This document shows, piece after piece, positions 32,791 to 44,682 of a stretch of DNA of 64,000 nucleotides; the first letter of the stretch is position 1; each line of letters begins with the position of its first letter. Source of the DNA: Parasponia andersonii (lineage: Eukaryota > Streptophyta > Magnoliopsida > Rosales > Cannabaceae); NCBI GenBank assembly GCA_002914805.1, contig JXTB01000041.1, positions 316,780 to 380,779 of the forward strand. The letters run 5' to 3'. The notes beneath the pieces are model-generated. The model made no database searches, had not been told where the DNA came from, and saw nothing but the letters and a program-made list of their open reading frames with translations. The position numbers and the translations under genes are program-made.

Positions 32791-33456
32791 TTTCTGTTTT
32801 TTGCTCTGACTCTAAGACAAGTTTTAGTCAACACGACTTGAAAGCTTATACTGTGATTATATAGATTTAATTATAATAGTCAAATTTCACTATAATTGTC
32901 CTTATACTTGATTCCATTTGAATTTCTAAACTTTGACGAATGAATCGAAGCAACGTAGTCATTTTCATTTGAGAATCCCATTTGAGAAAGTCCTTTTATT
33001 CCCTAACCCTAATTGGGCTTCAAATTTCAAATGAAGTGACGTTTTACTATTTATTTATTTTTCGAAAGTTCTGTCCCGTTTTAAGAGTGTAGTGAGGTGT
33101 CGTTTGTAGTTTAAGACGTGTTGCCGTTTATGTGGAAAACGACAATCGTTTTTCTGAAATTTGTTGTCGTTTACTTTTCAAAAGAACGACATGTAGGCTA
33201 AGGCTGTCCCAGATACTAAAATTCTTCTCAGAATTTCGATTCATGTGGATAATGCATGAAAATTGCCACGTCAGTATATCCCAATTCTCTTCTGATTTTG
33301 TCTTCTTCGTTGATGTTCACTGTATCTTGTCTGAAACTAGAACCCTCTCTTCTCCCACAAAACCCCTCACTTTCTTGCATTTTCCTTCTCATTCTAACTC
33401 AATCCAAACAGTCCCCAACAGCCCACATGCCCAAAATTTCTTAGTAATTGTACCCA
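32791..33456. other. Upstream region of PSRP1
   Basis: No gene. 33040-33195 contains six GTCGTTT/AACGAC words on both strands, and 33300-33456 is a pyrimidine-rich leader. No clear TATA box. Confidence 0.45.
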
Positions 33457-35554
33457 ATGGCTAGTTTACTATCTTCTTTGCAGACAACCCCTCTTCAGTC
33501 GCTTCATCNNNNNNNNNNNNNNNCTACAATGGCTACCCTCTCAACTAGACAGTCTGTAAAGCCCCAAATCCTCACTTTAACTTCCATGGCTTCGACTTTC
33601 TTGAACCCATGTAAGATTCTCAAAATCATTTCCCCTGAGACTGTGCCCAGAAACAAGTACAGTGGGAACTCTCACTCTATTCGTATGTCTTGGGACGGTC
33701 CACTCTCTTCGGTCAAGCTCATCATACAGGGCAAGAATTTAGAGGTACTTGAGCTTATTCACTTACTTGGGTTTCTTTTAAATCATGGAATTTCTAAGGA
33801 AAATTCTCATTTTTCTGTTGTTATTATCGTTGTTGTCTTTATTTATTTGTTCGTTTTATTTATTTGTTTATTTATTTGAGCATTCTGCGGATTGTGAATT
33901 ATTTATCAACATGGATAATGGGACATTTTTTGCTGTGTTGGAAGTTAAATTTTATGAAATGACATAGCTTAACGATATCATAACCTCATATAGCGTATGT
34001 GAATTTAGATATATGCAGTTCAATTTGAATAGCTTGAAGTTTGAGCTCCCGTATAGTTCCTAAGTTTTTGCTTGATCTTTTTTCTTGCTACATTCTATGG
34101 AGCTATTGAATAAATGGATTTTCTGCATTTTGACCCTCAGCGATACGCATTCGACCAAATCTATCTCCTTGAATTATTTTTGTAATGTCATTTGATTGAG
34201 ACATCCTATTTCTTAATGCAGTTGGCAGAGGCAGTTAAAAGTCATGTGGAAGAAAAGGTGGGCAAAGCAGTTGTAAAGCATAGCCACCTAGTGAGGGAAG
34301 TTGACGTTCGTTTATCTGTTCGGGGTGGGGAGTTGGGAAAGGGCCCAAGGATAAGGAGATGTGAGGTACAGCCATAATTCCTATGGTTTTGATGTTCTTG
34401 TTTTCTGGGATTTTGGCAAATAGTTCATTGTTTGAGGGATTGTGTTGGCTCAGGTGACTTTGTTCACAAAGAGGCATGGGGTAGTCCGTGCTGAGGAAGA
34501 AGCTGAGACCCTCTATGCAAGCATAGATCTCACCTCGTCCATCATACAGAGGAAGTTAAGGAAAATCAAGGAGAAGGAGTCAGACCGTGGCCGCCACATG
34601 AAAGGATTTAACAGGTTGAAAGTTAGGGAGCCTTCAACACCTGCAGTAAAGGAAGATGAAGAAACAGTCCCCGAGCAAGAGGAAGAGGAAGAGGAAGTAA
34701 ACCTTATTGACGAGGTAGTCACTTCACTTTTCTAGCTAACCTTTTTATTGCATTATTTGCTTCATATATTTTTTTCATTTGTATGCTTGGGTAGGACAAC
34801 ATAAAAGTTGACTTGTTGCATTTGCTTATTTAGTTGGAGATTTATCTGTCATATCTCTTACTGAAAGCATGCAAACACTTGTGGACTCTAAAGAATGCAT
34901 ATGGATTTGTGGATTTTAAAGGAAGGGACAGGGTTCAAATCTTTGACCATTTAGTTTAAGGTGTTTGTGTGGATGTGAGGATTGCAAAGCAAATGTAACT
35001 TTCTTTTATAAAAGTGATTTGGAGGTTAAATTTGAAAGGACATATTTTTAAATCCAAATTCCTCCCCTCAATCTGATAGTAAAATGAAAATTCGACTTTA
35101 TATTTATGTCTGATTTCCGTTGGTAAAACATTAGCTGGATTGCTTATCTTAAGACTTTCCTTCTCCTCTAGCATCCCTATCACATTTACTATGTCTTTCA
35201 GATTGTTCGGACAAAGTACTTTGACATGCCACCTCTGACAGTCACAGAAGCAGTTCAGCAACTGGAAAACTTAGATCATGACTTTTATGGTTTCCGAAAT
35301 GAAGAAACTGGTAAGAGAAAAACACTCTGCCTTTTCTCAATTGAGTTCCTTTGCATGCAAATTATGCATTAGCATTGCCCATCATTAATATGTCATCCAC
35401 GGGTTTGTTGGTTTACTTTTCCGCAGGCGAAATTAACATCATATACAAAAGAAAAGCAGGAGGATACGGGCTCATCATTCCCAAAGAAAATGGAGCTGCG
35501 CAACTGGAAAATAAGGTGGTAGAACCGGCTAAGGAACCCTCATTGGCAGAATAA
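33457..35554 (+). CDS. PSRP1: Plastid ribosome-hibernation factor PSRP1 (long HPF type)
   Basis: Five exons with GT-AG borders and consistent phase: 33457-33744, 34222-34365, 34454-34714, 35202-35310, 35427-35554, giving 309 residues counting five codons hidden in a 15-base N gap (33509-33523). The N-terminal 75 or so residues are Ser/Thr-rich like a chloroplast transit peptide. The S30AE/HPF N-domain runs from [20 protein letters not shown] through DVRLSVRGG to [16 protein letters not shown]. An acidic linker (EEEEEEV) leads to the HPF C-terminal dimerisation domain, [20 protein letters not shown] to [15 protein letters not shown]. Length and order match spinach PSRP1, which binds the 30S decoding region and inactivates plastid ribosomes under light or stress change. 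The ATG at 33457 is in good context (CCAATGGCT). Confidence 0.95.
33509..33523. other. Assembly gap (15 N)
   Basis: Fifteen N inside exon 1 of PSRP1, within the transit peptide. The frame is kept, but the true length is unknown. Confidence 0.99.
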
Positions 35555-35934
35555 ACGGACGTGGAAAATGAATTTCCTTCTGTAGAGCGATACTTACAAC
35601 TCTTGCTTTGCCGATTCACATTCACATCAACGTATTTCAAGGCAAAGGCCGCTTAAGACAATGGTTTTTCGTGATTTTGAGACCACTTCTAGCCAGAGTT
35701 CCAATGTGCACGAACAACGTTTTCCCGTGATGTTCTTGTAAAATGGAGATTCACCATGATCCAATGGTGTCTAAACACAGAGAACGAATGTGACCTGTTT
35801 TAATCACTAATCACCATGTTATAGATAATAAAATTTAATAAAGTGGGTGTTTTCTTTATGTTGGCATAATTATATGCATGAGACAATTCCGTATGTCCTG
35901 TTAATCTTCTGTTTTTCTTGGAAAGTTGGAAGTA

Positions 35935-36350
35935 TTGCTTTTGATTGCTTTTATTTTTCAAGACTATTTAGATAAAATTTGATAGAAAGTCAAATTGAAG
36001 TGTCATAGTTTTGAACTTTATTGATGTCGGTTGATAAATCTATTGGTTTTCTAGAAAATGGTTTCGTTTAAAAAATGATTAAGAAGTAAGAATATGGTCA
36101 CTAATCTGAAATGGAGAGCAAAGGAAATGAAGAAAGGGAAACTTTCCTTTCATTAGTTTATATACCATATTTGCTAACCTTTCCCACCCATTTTCTTATT
36201 TTCGTTAATTCTCTTTCTACTCATTCTTTCCTCGTCCATTCCACGCATTCCTTACAGATAATGGACATCTCACAGCATGGACTCGTCAGTCCAAATTAGT
36301 GATCCGGTCAGAGGAGGAAATGGCTTTGCTTGTGGAGTTGAATATTGCAG
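35935..36350 (-). pseudogene. Relic of a duplicated subtilase 3' end
   Basis: 36255-36345 resembles 37378-37510, the last exon of the subtilase: shared words GATATTGGACTTCTCACAG-like, CATCAGTCCAA-like, CGGTGAGAGGAGGAAA-like and TTGTGGAGTTGAA. The flank 35990-36060 also resembles 37255-37325 (AGTGTCA...TTTTGAACTTTATTGAT...AGAAAATGG), the downstream DNA of that gene. The order is the same, so a copy of the gene end with its 3' flank once sat here. Only this fragment remains, with no open frame. Confidence 0.6.
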
Positions 36351-36659
36351 AAAAGCAAAGCTGGGTTTCCTAGTGGAAAGATAAAGATCACACTGATATG
36401 TAAAAAGAATACGCTGAATATGCATAGGCCAATATGGAGCATGTCAAGTTATTGAAAATCTCCTTTTTATTCTAATTATATAGATTTATATGACTTAATT
36501 ATTCTTCAACTTTTCTCTTTCCCAACTTTGTGTAAAGGCTAATTTATCTTTGTTTTTAATAAAACTTTGTTATTCTCATTTTATTTGATTTTTTTTCCCA
36601 TTTCTTGATATTTTTAATAGTATGACAAAGGATGCGAAGTGGTGCAGTAATGGTCTCAA

Positions 36660-36682
36660 CCCCCCCCCCCCCCCCCCCCCCA
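36660..36682. repeat. C23 homopolymer
   Basis: Twenty-three C followed by A9. Long G/C runs are rare in plant DNA and hard to sequence; the length may be inexact. Confidence 0.9.
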
Positions 36683-37349
36683 AAAAAAAAGAATAATAAA
36701 TAAATTAGTATGTGCAAACTAAGAAAAATTTGAGAATTCCAAAATTTATTAAGTTGCTGTGAAACACATTATCCATCACTTAATCAACATTAACAATTAA
36801 CATGACATACCTAATTAAAGTGATATAACTATGCTAACAAAATAAAAATTAAAAGAAAAGTGACATCGTTTTAAATAAGAGCCGTCTACCTTGCCCTTTT
36901 TATCTTGTGTCTGCTAAATTCCCAACAAACAAATTAGCAGCATATTAATATACCAAAGTTTTGCCACAGTATATATTAGACGTTCTGTATGGAACAATTG
37001 ATGCACGGGAGATGCTATTCTTAATTTGATACAAATCATGTTATGCTATTCAAAACACTTTATTTCCATTAGAACGATTTTTTTTTTTTTTTTTTTTTAA
37101 AAAAAAGCATCATTAAACTTTTGTTTTTCTAGGAAGTAATGCTTTGAGAGTCAAATTGCTTGCTATTGATCGCTTTATTAATGGATGGGGCCACTGACAT
37201 ATAATTCCAAAAAGATTAACATTGTAGATAAACAAAATAAAAGGTCAACCTAAAGTGTCACATCTCATGTAATTTTGAACTTTTATTGATATTAGTCTTG
37301 AAAAATCTACATGTTCTCAAGAAAATGGCCGCAGTTAAAACCTACATAA
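36683..37349. other. Intergenic, 3' flank of the subtilase
   Basis: AT-rich, with a T18 tract at about 37079-37098 next to a short A run. No gene seen. Confidence 0.5.
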
Positions 37350-38504
37350 CTAAGAGAAAACTTTGATCTCAGTTCTCACGGATATTGGACTTCTCACAGA
37401 GTGAACACCATCAGTCCAAGTCAAGCTCCCAAAATAGTACCCGGTAGTGACTCGGTGAGAGGAGGAAACTGTTACTTTGAAGGTAATAGCTCTGGTTGTG
37501 GAGTTGAAGATCAATAAACGAGGCCGTACTGATATTCCTATACCTTGAGGAGGATTAACCACAGCCTCATAACGAGAGTCTACATGTCCAACATTTGTGA
37601 CAGTTCTTCTAAAACTTGTCGTTCTTCTAAGTGATGGGATGGTAATAGAAGGCAGATTTAGGTCCAAAATGGAGGGTCTTTTACTTGGACATGAAGTGGG
37701 ATGTTCTCTAAGCTGTGAAATGGCAGAGGTTTCATATCCCATGGAACACAGATAATGGATATAGTCAGTGCTGCCCATGTCATATACGAGGCCTGGATCC
37801 GCTGCCCTATTGAAGTTCACTATTCCACCTCCATAGTCGAAAGGGTCCGCGAGTTTCATTGTCTCCCCTTCTGCAAATATTGGCTCACCAGAGGGATCAC
37901 TATTCCATGCTGCAAAAATAATTATATCACGAGTATGACCAAAATCGTCTCAGTTAAATGCTTTAAGCTGCTATGAAGAAGTACTATGCACAAATGTGGT
38001 AGTAATGAAAAGGGACCTGTTGTGACAATGGCAGACTTGATAGCAGCAGGAGACCAATCCGGGTGCAGAGTCTTGAGCAGTGCGACGATTCCAGACACGT
38101 GGGGAGTCGCCATGGATGTCCCCGACATGAAAGCGAAGGCATTCTTCGTTTTCGGGTCGGATGGAGAAACTGCTGATAGTATGTTCACACCGGGGGCTGC
38201 TATATCTGGCTGCGACCATAGATGCACAGAAAGATAACACAACTCAGCAGACCAATAATCACTAACTAGTACTACATAAACCCATTTGAATTGATGACCC
38301 TTTTTCACTTCTCGGTTTGCTACCTTAAGTACTGCTGGGGCCACAGAACTAGGTCCTCGAGAAGAAAAGTACGCCAGATTAGTCGAAACAGGTCTGCCAT
38401 CATGTGTTTTTGTAGGACTAATCCTCACTTTCGGAGACCTGCAAATTGAGTAATAAATGTTAAAGAGCTTAAGCCACTGCATGCAACTGTTCTATACAGA
38501 TATG

Positions 38505-38546
<42 letters not shown>

Positions 38547-41035
38547 TATTGACATTACTTCGTAGTACGAATGTAGTAGAGAATCTGCATGGCGATGTCA
38601 TAGCTAACTTGGACACAAGGGAAGTCGGCACTGCAGGAGTACAAGGACCGGGTCGGGTTTTCCGCAACGATTAACCCGAGAGCTCCTGCCTTTTGGATCC
38701 AATATGCAGTGTCCTCTATGTAACCTTCTTTGAACGAAGATGTGAAGCACAGCACCACGCTTCCAGCCGTCCACGTATCATTCTCTCTCAAACTCTTACA
38801 ATCACTACATATATACATATATGATATCAAACTTTAGATATCAGAAGATTAAGATAAGTATATTTATGTGTATATATATACTGACCGTGGATATTTGAGA
38901 TCAGGGACCTCTGGATATGCCAATTTGATGAACCCTGTTTCACTCCCTGTAAACATGGCTTGACCCTGTGAACTTTTGAAGCTTTAGCAAACCATGTCAT
39001 CACCATTAATGAAATATATGTATATATATATATATATATATATGTACGTATATATATATATATATAATCTGAGAATGTTACCGTTGTGGTCCAGTTACTG
39101 CCGAGGGTGACAAGAGTAGGGAAAGACCGGTCAACGCTACTAGCCGCGACGGTCAATATCCACGGCGACGCGTTCTGCACGGTCTGGGGGCTCGGGCCAG
39201 CATTCCCAGCGGAGCAGACCACCACAACACCCTGCGCCACCGCGTGGAACGCCCCCACGGCGATCGCGCTCCTCTCATCGACCTCATGAAAAGACGGAAC
39301 GTCGGCGGCGATGGACACAGACACCACGTCGACGCCGTCGCGTACCGCCTCGTCGAAGGCCTTGAGTATGTCGGCGCCAGCGCACATCCCGCCGGCGGGG
39401 AGGCTCCAGCAGACCTTGTACATGGCGACCCGAGCCTGCGTGGCGCCTCCCCTGACCGTCCCGACGCCTAAGCCGTTGTAGCTCCGGTTCGCCATCGACG
39501 ACCCGGCGGCGATGGTCGAGGTGTGAGTTCCATGGCCGCTCGAGTCCCTCGGAGAGAGGTAGTCCCCGGCTTCTGTCGCGTTGTACGGCTTTCCGTATTC
39601 GGCTACGAGTGCTTTGATGAAGTAACGAGCTCCGATGAGTTTCCTGTTGCAGTGCTTGGCTCCATCGTAGTTCTGTCCCGACTCGCATACTCCTTTCCAT
39701 CTCGACGGGATTGGTCCGAGGCCTTTGTCGCTGAAGGCTTCGGATTCTGGCCATATCCCTGCTTGTCATGCAAGTATTTGGTGATGATATGTGTATATAT
39801 ATATGCATATGTATATGTGTATATATACTCACGACGTGTACATGTATGTAATTCAGATAGGCAGAGAGGGAGAGAGGGAGAGAGAAGACCTGTATCTAAG
39901 AGACCGATGATGGCGCCGTCACCCGACTTGGATTTTTGCTCAAAATGAGTTTGGTCACGCGAATAGAGCTGAAGATAGTCCCAACTTCTTGTGGTTTGCA
40001 CCTTGTAAAGTTGGTTTGGTATGACTAGAACCACACCAGGTAACTCTACAACCAAACAGGAAATCTTTGGTTCATTAGCATGTATTGCGTAATGATTGAA
40101 ATTTGGATTGATTGTACTTGAATTTCAGGCTTTGAAATCTTCTAAACTTAATGTGAGTTGTGTATAGTTTGACTGTTTTTGGATGAATAACAACGTCCTT
40201 GTTATTCAATATTGCTCTGAATTTGATGTTAATGGGCTTTGTTTACTGTGGCATGTAATATGTTACTCATCTTGGTAGCTTGGTAGCCTTGATATGACAT
40301 ATTTTGTTTGCTTATGCGGAATGTAATGATTACTTAGTGTTTAAAGTGAAACAAATAGTGCCCACTGTCCAAAAACTCCAAGCTTTTTGAAGAAGTGGTA
40401 CGTTTGTCAAATTAGGAGGGGTCCTGTGCTCTCCAAACAGGTTTTTGAGAAGATGATTAACAACTATGCGCATGCCCTGTGGTGATGGGGGCCTCAATAT
40501 GAATGGAGTCAAAATTTGCTTGATACCTGATATTGTTTGCGCTTGAGTTTTTGTGAGCTTGGCCGCAAAACCGGAGAAGCCATGCTTGTAACTGTAGATC
40601 ATGGCTCTTTTAGATTCTTCTTTGCTGCATGAGTAGAGGCGCTTAGTGAGACCATTAGCTCTCAACTTAGCAATTTCTAAACAAAAGCTAGTCCCGAAAA
40701 CGAAGAGTTTCCCTGTCATACCTTCCGAGAACTGTAGCTAGCAATTCGTGATGAGTTTTCTTGAGGAGTTTTACATCTTCATGCTGTTTTTGCCCCATAT
40801 GAATGATGTAAACCTGTTATTTAATTAACAATTAGATGCTAACAGGGCTCAAGATTGAACAAGAAAAGTTAGAGAACTAAAAAGAACGGTGTAAAGGGAC
40901 ACTAACATTGCTCTTGGGATCAGCAGCAGTGAGCAAGTAATGTTCATTTATAATTGAGATAAGAGAAACGAATACGAATAAGAGAGTTGCGCTGTTTTTT
41001 TTCATTTCTAGAGATGCTCCCATTGTTGCAGACAT
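37350..41035 (-). CDS. Subtilisin-like serine protease (plant subtilase, SBT3-like)
   Basis: Ten exons with matching phases: 41035-40907, 40813-40722, 40624-40527, 40045-39890, 39758-39082, 38965-38886, 38804-38559, 38438-38324, 38209-38017, 37909-37350; 781 residues. A signal peptide is visible ([21 protein letters not shown]). The I9 propeptide follows ([31 protein letters not shown]). The S8 catalytic triad is complete: Asp in GLLDTGIWPES, His in [13 protein letters not shown], Ser in [12 protein letters not shown], with the oxyanion Asn in [11 protein letters not shown] domain lies in the inserted exons ([17 protein letters not shown] to [10 protein letters not shown]), and a C-terminal Fn3-like domain has [16 protein letters not shown]. 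Such enzymes are secreted to the apoplast; substrates are unknown here. Start chosen as the first ATG (41035) ahead of the signal peptide; 41023 is possible. A TATA box lies about 100 bp upstream. Confidence 0.95.
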
Positions 41036-41134
41036 GGAAGCTAGTGGGCAGGATAATATTGGTATTAATGTGTTTGTGTGTCTCAAAGTGAGAGAGAAAG
41101 GAAAGGGATGGTAATATCTGTGGTAATAACTTCA

Positions 41135-41143
41135 CTTTATATA
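41135..41143 (-). promoter_or_regulatory. TATA box of the subtilase gene
   Basis: Minus strand reads CTATATAAAG around this position, about 100 bp before the start codon, the expected distance for a plant TATA box with a short leader. Confidence 0.65.
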
Positions 41144-41564
41144 GAGGAAAAGAAAGTTGCTGATGTTAGATTTTGATCTAGAAAAAGCTATACCACCTTA
41201 AGAAGAATCTAATAGACACCCTACAAATGGAACAATTAGGCAAAATGCACTGGAAAACTGGGTACTGAGGATTGTATCAACCAAGGTATTTTTACTCTAA
41301 TGGTGTAAGATTGATTGCGTCACTCCCACATATGCAGCAGCACCAAAACGTGATGCACCATGAAGGGAATTTTTTTTCCTTTATTAAGTTTTTTCTTAGT
41401 GCACCATCGATTATTTATAGATAAAGTTCTATAAAGTTTAGTCCACTTCCATTTGATATGCTAGGCTCAGTCATTTTTCAAGACTAGGGGGTCTTCTCTT
41501 GTCCTCATGGTTAGGCTTGTTTGTCTACTACAATATATATCATTTGAGATTTCAACCCTGAATG

Positions 41565-41792
41565 CTATACTGATGGAAACTCGATAAGACTAGCACTACC
41601 GAAAAAATCTTTGAAAAAATTTTCTTTCTCAGTTACGAATGACAGTATAACAGTTACTGCAGGTTCTGCTAGCTTCTCAAGTTTTTTCATAGACAGGTTT
41701 GTAATGCTTCCATTTTCAGTGGCCAAGAATTGTAAGAGTGCCCTGTACTGAAATAGTTGAACATCTGTTGGTTGTGCCTCAGGAAGCAACAT
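41565..41792 (-). pseudogene. Unidentified coding-like fragment
   Basis: An open frame of 75 codons from ATG 41792 with protein-like composition: EAQPTDVQLFQYRALLQFLA, SMKKLEKLAEPAVTVILSFV, and an end at IEFPSV. It reads like the C-terminal part of a helical protein, but I cannot place it in a family. No acceptor, upstream exon or promoter was found, so it may be a gene fragment captured from elsewhere. Confidence 0.3.
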
Positions 41793-44429
41793 CAAAGGAC
41801 GAAATGATTATTAGAGAAAAATGTTCTTTTATTTATTTATTTCAGAGTGCTATCTTTACAAGGTTCTAAAAATATTTAACTAGTGCATGGTGTGTGTGGA
41901 AGCGACTCCACTATGAAACTTTAAGTAGCCAGCCCTTTTGAAATGCTCCTTTGTGTTCATACGACTTTATTTTATTTGGAAAGAAATGAGGTAAGCATAT
42001 AAAATGAAATTTTTTTCCATAATTCGGAGGCTAATTTTCTAATTTTGAATTACTCTTATAATATCATGGCAAGACCCTATGCTTGAAGATAATATGAGGT
42101 AAGAAAATCTGAATTTCTATGAAACGTGTGAGAAATTAGAATTAAAATAGTGGGGCACAAGTGGTCAAAGATCTGTCATTAATTCTATGGATGCTATCTG
42201 TGATGTTTCCAACTGCTGAATACAAAAATGACTAAAAGCTCTTCATGCTATGATATGCCAATATCTTTCACAGTAATTTTTCTCATTTTCTTAAGCAAGG
42301 AATGGACCATGTGTTTACTTATTTATTTGTTAAAAAAAAAATGAAGGAAAAAAAGGGTCTAAGAATCGGTTATAACTTGAATCCCTGAAACAGTTATCTA
42401 TACGGTCAAGACCATGTCAGTGGCACTCTTTGGTAGAACTTATACTAGATTATAATTGGTAGCATAGGAGACCACAGAAAACATACTTGCTCAAATTCTC
42501 TCAATTAACACCATGATGATAATACTGATTAACTTTAGATAATTATACCAACAGCTTTAGACAAATAGGTTTTCAGCTTTGTCTTTTTTATAGTGGGAGT
42601 ACTTGATAGGATTATCCACTGTCCATACTTTTTCTTTCTTGTCCGAAGAAAGAAGTAATACAAAAATTAGAAAGATGAAACCAATAAACCGATGGATTAG
42701 CTAGGAACACCATATACGTTGGCACTTTAGAGAAGCAGGATAATCATTAATAACAAAATTGGCAGCACTATTACTCCCCTTAAAAAATTGTTAGCTGATT
42801 TAAAGAGCCGAGTAGGAGCAAGCTATGCGGAACCTATGAAGCACTCACATTGTTGTGAATGACCTGTTATGCTTTGTTTTAGTTGTACAAAAATAAAGTT
42901 GGTTTAGACTTTTGCCGGATCTTCATGTATTCTGTTTGGCACTTTCTACCATTTTGTAACCAAGGGGATCGTCCAAAGGCTATAGAAACGCATAAAAAGA
43001 GTATATGAATGACCAGATTCAAGTATTGGCTCCACCATTAATTCTCCACTTTGTTGTGTTAATCTGAGTAAACACCATTATTAGCTTTAACAGTGTAGTG
43101 TAATGATGGTGTTAGACAGTCAGCAAAGCATTCAACTGGTTTATGTACAAATTGTTAGGGTGTACGTATATTTTGGATATTTATTGAATTAATAATATTT
43201 TTTTATTTGAATTTGTGTATAATTTATATGTCTTTAAATATCAAAAAATTTCTAATTTATTTATATAACCATAAATTTAGTATATAAGTGTTATATACAT
43301 GAGAATTAAATTTATGGATAACAAACTAAACGTAGTCAGTAATAATTAATTAAATTATAAGATTTTTAATTAAATATTATTAGTACGGTCCATTAATATT
43401 GAGAATATAAAAATCTTATATGGACTTTTGATGTGTTGACATCACAATGGGAGTATTTTGTATAATTTGATTATATAGGACTGGACCAAGCATGATTTGA
43501 ATATCACATAAATTCTGTTAAGTATTGAGAATTCAAATAATGTCATTAGATGACCATATGTAAATCAATCTTAATCATGAGTAGTTATAGACTCTTATTT
43601 GTAGCATTATGTTCTTTGGCATACTTGTTAAAGGTTTGTTTTTAAAACATATCGTATCATTTTTATCTTGGGAGTATGATGAGATGAATAGCTGAGAATA
43701 TAACTTACAGATATGGAATCCATTCCACCCATCAAGAAGCTAGAAAGATGATTCCCTTGTATATTAATTCATGACTTAAATAATTTGAGTACTCAATTTA
43801 TAATAGATTTATAAATTAATTGTTCATTAAAGAATCAATGGTATACAATGATAAAGAAGTAATTAGAGAGGTAAATAAAATATGTCCAAACTCCAATTAC
43901 GAATTGTCTATAGAGGATTGAACTACATGTAATGATTAAATCGATGGACTGCTCGTTATTTTCTAAGTAAATTAATTTTATAATTTCAATAGTATAATTC
44001 TAGATTTTTAGTGAAGTAATATTACAATTAATAAATTAGAAAAATTAATTAAAGAGTTTAATTAATTGTCATAATTTATTAGAGCTTAAATTATAGGTCC
44101 ATAGGTCCCAATTTCACCTCTTATAAATATTGTACTAGATATTATATTAATTCTGTTATTGCACACTTTGTCTAGATAAATTGTTTGTCTACAATAATTA
44201 ATAATTACAATTAATTAATTAATTAATTTAAGTTTATAAAGGGATAAATTTTCTAAGTTGTTTAAATTTTGAATTTAAAAATATCTAATTATCAGATAAT
44301 TAAATAAATAAAAAATAGAAACTGACTAAAATTTTTTGAGATATATATTAATTAATTTATATATAAATGTAAACTTTACGTTTTTTTTATTAAAAAAAAA
44401 AGGAAAAGGAAGGAAACTCACGTTTCCTA

Positions 44430-44459
44430 TTAAAACAAAAGTTCCTATTAAAACAAAAG
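44430..44459. repeat. Short tandem duplication
   Basis: TTCCTATTAAAACAAAAG occurs twice in tandem, separated by no other sequence. Confidence 0.8.
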
Positions 44460-44496
44460 GTTATAGTTTTGTTTTTGTTTTTCGTCAACATATATA

Positions 44497-44682
44497 TATT
44501 AATTAATTTATTAAATAGTTTAATAAATAGATATATATATATATATATATGGTGAATCTCTAGCAGAATATGCTACATATTATTTTTTTATATTAATTAA
44601 TTTATTAAATAGTTTAATAAATAGATAGATATATATATATGGTGAAACCCTAGCCGAATATGCTACATATTATTTTTTTTTA
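44497..44682. repeat. About 93-bp tandem duplication
   Basis: Unit 1 (44497-44589) and unit 2 (44590-44682) both read TATTAATTAATTTATTAAAT, a TA tract, a GGTGAA..CTAGC.GAATATG block and TACATATTATTTTTT. They differ in TA tract length and at three positions in the block. Confidence 0.8.

Noticed and set aside
39244..39471. Plus-strand open frames over the subtilase
   Set aside because: Shadows of the GC-rich catalytic exon (39082-39758), which holds the His and Asn motifs on the minus strand.
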